Shown here one piece after another: positions 61,352 through 64,000 of a DNA stretch of 64,000 nucleotides (position 1 is the stretch's first letter; each line of letters opens with the position of its first letter). Under the pieces are notes generated by a model. That model made no database searches, was not told the DNA's origin, and saw nothing but the letters and a program-made list of their open reading frames with translations. This stretch comes from Bryobacterales bacterium (lineage in GTDB: Bacteria; Acidobacteriota; Terriglobia; Bryobacterales; Bryobacteraceae). Location: positions 1 through 64,000 of the forward strand of contig JADLCT010000110.1 in the NCBI GenBank assembly GCA_020847045.1. Direction: 5' to 3'. The translations under genes were made by a program, and so were the position numbers.

Positions 61352-62686
61352 ATGGGAGCTCCGGCGCGGCCACGCATCCAATCCAAGGCTCTCGAATGCC
61401 CCAATTGTGGTGGCGCCGTGCAGTTGCGCGGTCTCGCGCATTCGCTGAACGCCGTCTGTCCGCGGTGCATGTCCGTGCTCGACGTGCAACACGAGCAGGT
61501 GCGTGTGTTGCAAAAATACGGCTCTAAGGTGGCCTACGCCACGCCGCTCATTCCCCTCGGCTCGCGGGGAAAATTCAATGGCGTGCTGTTTGAAGCCATC
61601 GGCTTCCAGGTGCGCCGCATTGTCGTGGACGGCACGCCGTACGAGTGGCGCGAATACCTGCTCTTCAATCCTTATCAGGGCTTCCGCTATCTCTCCGAAT
61701 ATGACGGCCACTGGAACTTCATTCGCAGCGTGCCCGGCCTGCCTGGCTTTGGCGGCATCGACGGACGCAAGGCCGCCTTCTGGGAAGGCGGCGGATTCAA
61801 ACACTTTCAGCACGCCCAGGCCACCACCGTCTTCGTCCTCGGCGAGTTTCCCTTCCAGGTGCGTAACGGCGACACGGCCGAGGTGGACGACTACATCGCT
61901 CCGCCCAAGGTGCTCTCCAGCGAAATCGTGCCCGGCGAGATCACCTGGTCGATCGGTGAGTACACAACGGGCGATGAGATCTGGAAGGCCTTCCAGTTGC
62001 CCGGTTCTCCGCCCGCGGCCACGGGCGTCTACGCCAACCAACCAGCGCCGGCGGAAGTGAAAGCAGGCTTCTGGACGGCCGCCAGCACCGCCGTGGTACT
62101 GGAGGCGATTCTCGTCGTCATGCTCGTCGCCTGCATGCTCTTCATGAGCGACAAACAGGTGTTCAAACAGAGCTACTTCTTCCGCGCCAACACGCCCGGT
62201 GAACAGTCCTTCGTGACGCCCGTGTTTGAGCTGAAGGGCCGCGCGAGCAACGTCGAAGTGGATCTCGACACCAACCTGCGCCAGAACTGGGCCTACTTCA
62301 ACATGGCACTCATCAACGAAGGCACGGGTCAGGCCTGGGACTTCGGACGCGAGGTAAGCTACTACTCGGGCTCGGACTGGAGCGAAGGCTCATCGAGCGA
62401 CAGCGTGCGCGTTCCCGCGGTCCCCGCCGGCCGCTACTACCTGCGCGTGGAGCCCGAGATGGAAGCCCAGCCCACCAGCGTCTACACCACGGGGCCTCGT
62501 GAGGTGAACTATACGGTGACCATCCGGCGCGACGTGCCGGCTTACTGGCCGCTGTTCCTGGCCATGCTGCTTGTGCCGCTGCCCGCGCTGTTCAAGCTGG
62601 GTAAGAAGTCCAGCTTCGAGGCACAGCGTTGGGCCGAAAGCGACTACGGCTCGGCCACCGGCGGCGGATCGGACGAGGAGGAATAA
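61352..62686 (+). CDS. DUF4178 membrane protein with N-terminal zinc ribbon
   Basis: A 444-residue protein. A zinc ribbon (CPNCGGAVQLRGLAHSLNAVCPRC, about 15-38) is followed by a DUF4178 domain (about 65-200: FEAIGFQVRRIVVDGTPYEWREYLLFNP, GFRYLSEYDGHWNFI). A first TM (AVVLEAILVVMLVACMLFM, about 250) leads to an external-looking beta domain (YFFRANTPGEQSFVTPVFELKGR, RYYLRVEPEMEAQP). A second TM follows (AYWPLFLAMLLVPLPALFKLG) and then an acidic tail. It could carry a cytosolic zinc/DUF4178 head and a periplasmic sensor or binding domain. Function unknown. Confidence 0.88.
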   Translation: MGAPARPRIQSKALECPNCGGAVQLRGLAHSLNAVCPRCMSVLDVQHEQVRVLQKYGSKVAYATPLIPLGSRGKFNGVLFEAIGFQVRRIVVDGTPYEWREYLLFNPYQGFRYLSEYDGHWNFIRSVPGLPGFGGIDGRKAAFWEGGGFKHFQHAQATTVFVLGEFPFQVRNGDTAEVDDYIAPPKVLSSEIVPGEITWSIGEYTTGDEIWKAFQLPGSPPAATGVYANQPAPAEVKAGFWTAASTAVVLEAILVVMLVACMLFMSDKQVFKQSYFFRANTPGEQSFVTPVFELKGRASNVEVDLDTNLRQNWAYFNMALINEGTGQAWDFGREVSYYSGSDWSEGSSSDSVRVPAVPAGRYYLRVEPEMEAQPTSVYTTGPREVNYTVTIRRDVPAYWPLFLAMLLVPLPALFKLGKKSSFEAQRWAESDYGSATGGGSDEEE

Positions 62687-62688
62687 CC

Positions 62689-62871
62689 ATGCGGCCAGGA
62701 TACCTGCTCTACGGCTTGCTGCTGATCGGCGGCGCCGGCTACTACAACTTCCGCGGCTTGAGTCTGTCGAACATTAATGAAGTGCGGAACGTGCCCAAAT
62801 CGGTGCGCGACAATCCCGGTTCCTACCGGTCGCACTATGGCGGCTACCCGCGATACTTTGGAGGGAAATAG
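62689..62871 (+). CDS. 60-residue membrane peptide of the polyamine operon
   Basis: A small protein with Shine-Dalgarno GAGGAGG 7 nt before the ATG. One short TM (YLLYGLLLIGGAGYY) is followed by the conserved-looking tail RNVPKSVRDNPGSYRSHY and a Gly/Tyr end (GGYPRYFGGK). The tail pattern (PxSVRxNPGxYR) I associate with small proteins found beside DUF350 and DUF4178 genes, though only from memory. It lies 2 nt after the DUF4178 gene and 9 nt before DUF350. It is probably a membrane subunit or substrate. Confidence 0.8.
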   Translation: MRPGYLLYGLLLIGGAGYYNFRGLSLSNINEVRNVPKSVRDNPGSYRSHYGGYPRYFGGK

Positions 62872-62880
62872 GAGAGGCTT

Positions 62881-63093
62881 ATGATGGAGTTCCAAATCGG
62901 CAATTTGATCAACGCCTTCGTGTACGCGCTGCTGGGCATCGTGCTGTTCGTCATCAGCTTCGCCATCCTCGACAAACTCACGCCCTACGCGCTGTGGGAG
63001 GAGATTGTCGAGCACAAGAACATGGCCCTGGCCATCATGGTGGGCTTTATGTCGCTCGGCATGTGCGTCATCATCGCCGCGGCCGTTCACTAA
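62881..63093 (+). CDS. DUF350 membrane protein
   Basis: A 70-residue protein with two TM helices (NAFVYALLGIVLFVISFAIL and MALAIMVGFMSLGMCVIIAAAVH in short) joined by a charged cytosolic loop (DKLTPYALWEEIVEHKN), matching one repeat of the DUF350 (YjfL-like) family. Many DUF350 proteins have two such units (four TM); this is a single unit and would need to dimerise. The stop codon overlaps a start codon (TAATG). Function unknown; relatives sit in envelope-stress neighbourhoods. Confidence 0.9.
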   Translation: MMEFQIGNLINAFVYALLGIVLFVISFAILDKLTPYALWEEIVEHKNMALAIMVGFMSLGMCVIIAAAVH

Positions 63094-63146
63094 TGCTGGT
63101 CCGCTCACAACCGGGTGCTCGCGCGCGCGCGGCCGGCTCGCCATGA
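63093..63146 (+). other. 17-codon linker reading frame between DUF350 and spermidine synthase
   Basis: An ATG overlapping the DUF350 stop (TAATG) opens MLVRSQPGARARAAGSP, whose TGA overlaps the start of the next gene (ATGA at 63143-63146). The downstream gene has no Shine-Dalgarno, so this frame could carry ribosomes into it. It is not expected to make a functional protein, and chance cannot be excluded. Confidence 0.35.
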
Positions 63147-64000
63147 CGGCGGCGCTGTTTCTCTCCGTCTTCCTCATCGCCGCCTGCGGGCTGATCTATG
63201 AGTTAATCGCCGGCACGCTGGCCAGCTACCTGCTCGGCGACAGCGTCCTGCAATTCTCCACCATCATCGGAACCTATCTGTTCGCCATGGGCGTCGGAAG
63301 CTGGCTTTCGCGCTATCTGGGCGGCGCGCTGGTGGCCCGCTTTATCGCCATTGAGTTGATGGTCGGCCTGGTGGGCGGCTTCTCCTCCACCATCCTCTTC
63401 CTCGGGTTCGCCTTCACCGAAAGCTTCCGCCTGCTGCTGTACGGCGTCGTCATGCTGGTCGGCATCCTGGTCGGGCTCGAGATTCCGCTGCTGATGCGGA
63501 TTCTCAAGGAGCGCTTCCAGTTCAAGGACCTCGTGGCGAACGTCCTCACGTTCGACTACCTGGGCGCGCTCGGCGCCTCCATCCTGTTTCCCATTCTCCT
63601 GGTGCCGAAGCTCGGTCTGGTGCGCTCGGCCATACTGTTCGGCCTGTTGAACGCCGCCGTGGCGCTGTGGTCCACCTGGCTGTTTGCCCGCGAGTTGCCC
63701 AGGAAGAACGGCCTACGCATGGCCTCGTTCGTCGTGATCGCCGCGCTCTGCGCCGGGTTTGTAGGCGCAGACCGGATCAACACGCTCGCCGAAAGCAATC
63801 TCTACGCCGACGAGATCATCCTCACCCGCTCCACCCGGTACCAGCGCATTGTCCTCACACGCTGGCACGACGACCTGCGCCTGTTTCTGAACTCCCACCT
63901 CCAGTTCAGCTCGCGCGATGAGTACCGCTATCACGAGGCGCTCGTGCACCCCGGACTGGCCGCCATCGAAGCGCCACGGCGCGTACTCGTCATGGGCGGA
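63143..64000 (+). CDS. Membrane-bound spermidine synthase-like protein (3' end beyond window)
   Basis: Partial; 286 codons are visible and open to the edge. The N-terminal about 215 residues form about seven TM helices (ALFLSVFLIAACGLIYELIAGTLASYLLG, VLQFSTIIGTYLFAMGVGSWLSRYLGG). From about residue 222 the SpeE fold begins: TRYQRIVLTRWHDDLRLFLN, HLQFSSRDEYRYHEALVHP, and the first part of the SAM-binding loop RRVLVMGG. These are the standard residues preceding the GGGDG motif and the substrate gate-keeping loop. Coupled to speD in the same operon, it should transfer aminopropyl groups from decarboxylated SAM at the membrane. The acceptor is unknown. Confidence 0.9.
   Translation, partial: MTAALFLSVFLIAACGLIYELIAGTLASYLLGDSVLQFSTIIGTYLFAMGVGSWLSRYLGGALVARFIAIELMVGLVGGFSSTILFLGFAFTESFRLLLYGVVMLVGILVGLEIPLLMRILKERFQFKDLVANVLTFDYLGALGASILFPILLVPKLGLVRSAILFGLLNAAVALWSTWLFARELPRKNGLRMASFVVIAALCAGFVGADRINTLAESNLYADEIILTRSTRYQRIVLTRWHDDLRLFLNSHLQFSSRDEYRYHEALVHPGLAAIEAPRRVLVMGG

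Noticed and set aside
63120..63137. Alternating CG run (CTCGCGCGCGCGCGG) before the spermidine synthase start, considered as Z-DNA or a repeat
   Set aside because: Short, and expected in GC-rich coding-linker sequence.

Overview
The window is a GC-rich, densely coded stretch of bacterial chromosome with no insertion sequence, CRISPR array, rRNA operon or recognisable phage genes. Gene content points to a soil-type Acidobacteriota, perhaps Bryobacterales/Solibacter-like. The evidence is an Oar-type TonB-dependent receptor with a carboxypeptidase-regulatory N-terminus, an ECF sigma factor next to a kinase-TPR protein, many secreted enzymes, a menaquinone methyltransferase and polysaccharide-active enzymes. 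This is inference from gene families, not from a phylogenetic marker.

Layout. 1-1445: the 3' part of a tRNA-Leu(CAG), its terminator, an AT-richer DUF5677-like gene and a gene-free stretch. 1446-16359: a metal and redox region. It holds an NtrC-type two-component pair, a lytic transglycosylase, a CusCBA-type copper/silver efflux operon with two small secreted partners, a NosL-like protein, a methyltransferase, and a porin / CuA-like cupredoxin / di-haem oxidoreductase operon. 16565-21533: GH16, GH31 and a beta-helix protein (polysaccharide breakdown). 21564-25280: a membrane protein with Ig-like parts and PriA. 25428-32300: six minus-strand genes (HIT-like, UxaA-type dehydratase, DsbA-like, M28 peptidase, SDR, TIM-barrel isomerase). 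32272-39377: GT39 glycosyltransferase, a long sirohaem sulfite/nitrite reductase with a small partner, a single-ring ClpB-like ATPase, an SDR and an orphan. 39431-46092: glycogen debranching enzyme with an oligogalacturonate-lyase-like propeller, DinB-like and DUF2237 proteins, then FkbM, SCO/CusF-like and MenG. 46237-53331: TonB-dependent receptor, VOC protein, Ser/Thr kinase with TPRs and its ECF sigma factor. 53462-59107: an M16 peptidase pair (one active, one apparently inactive), a second isomerase, a small anchored protein and a GNAT enzyme.

59260-64000 (running off the window) is the most unusual locus. It is a tightly coupled operon of SPFH protein with zinc ribbon, SAM decarboxylase (SpeD), two zinc-ribbon DUF4178 proteins, a 60-residue membrane peptide, DUF350 and a multi-TM spermidine synthase. 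SpeD would make decarboxylated SAM and the membrane synthase would use it, so the operon looks like a membrane-tethered aminopropyl-transfer system rather than ordinary polyamine synthesis. From memory, parts of this neighbourhood have been noted in comparative genomics of envelope-stress (PspA-related) proteins, but I know of no biochemical role.

At the sequence level, several genes without a Shine-Dalgarno have a TAnnnT box 6-7 nt before the start codon, which suggests leaderless transcripts.
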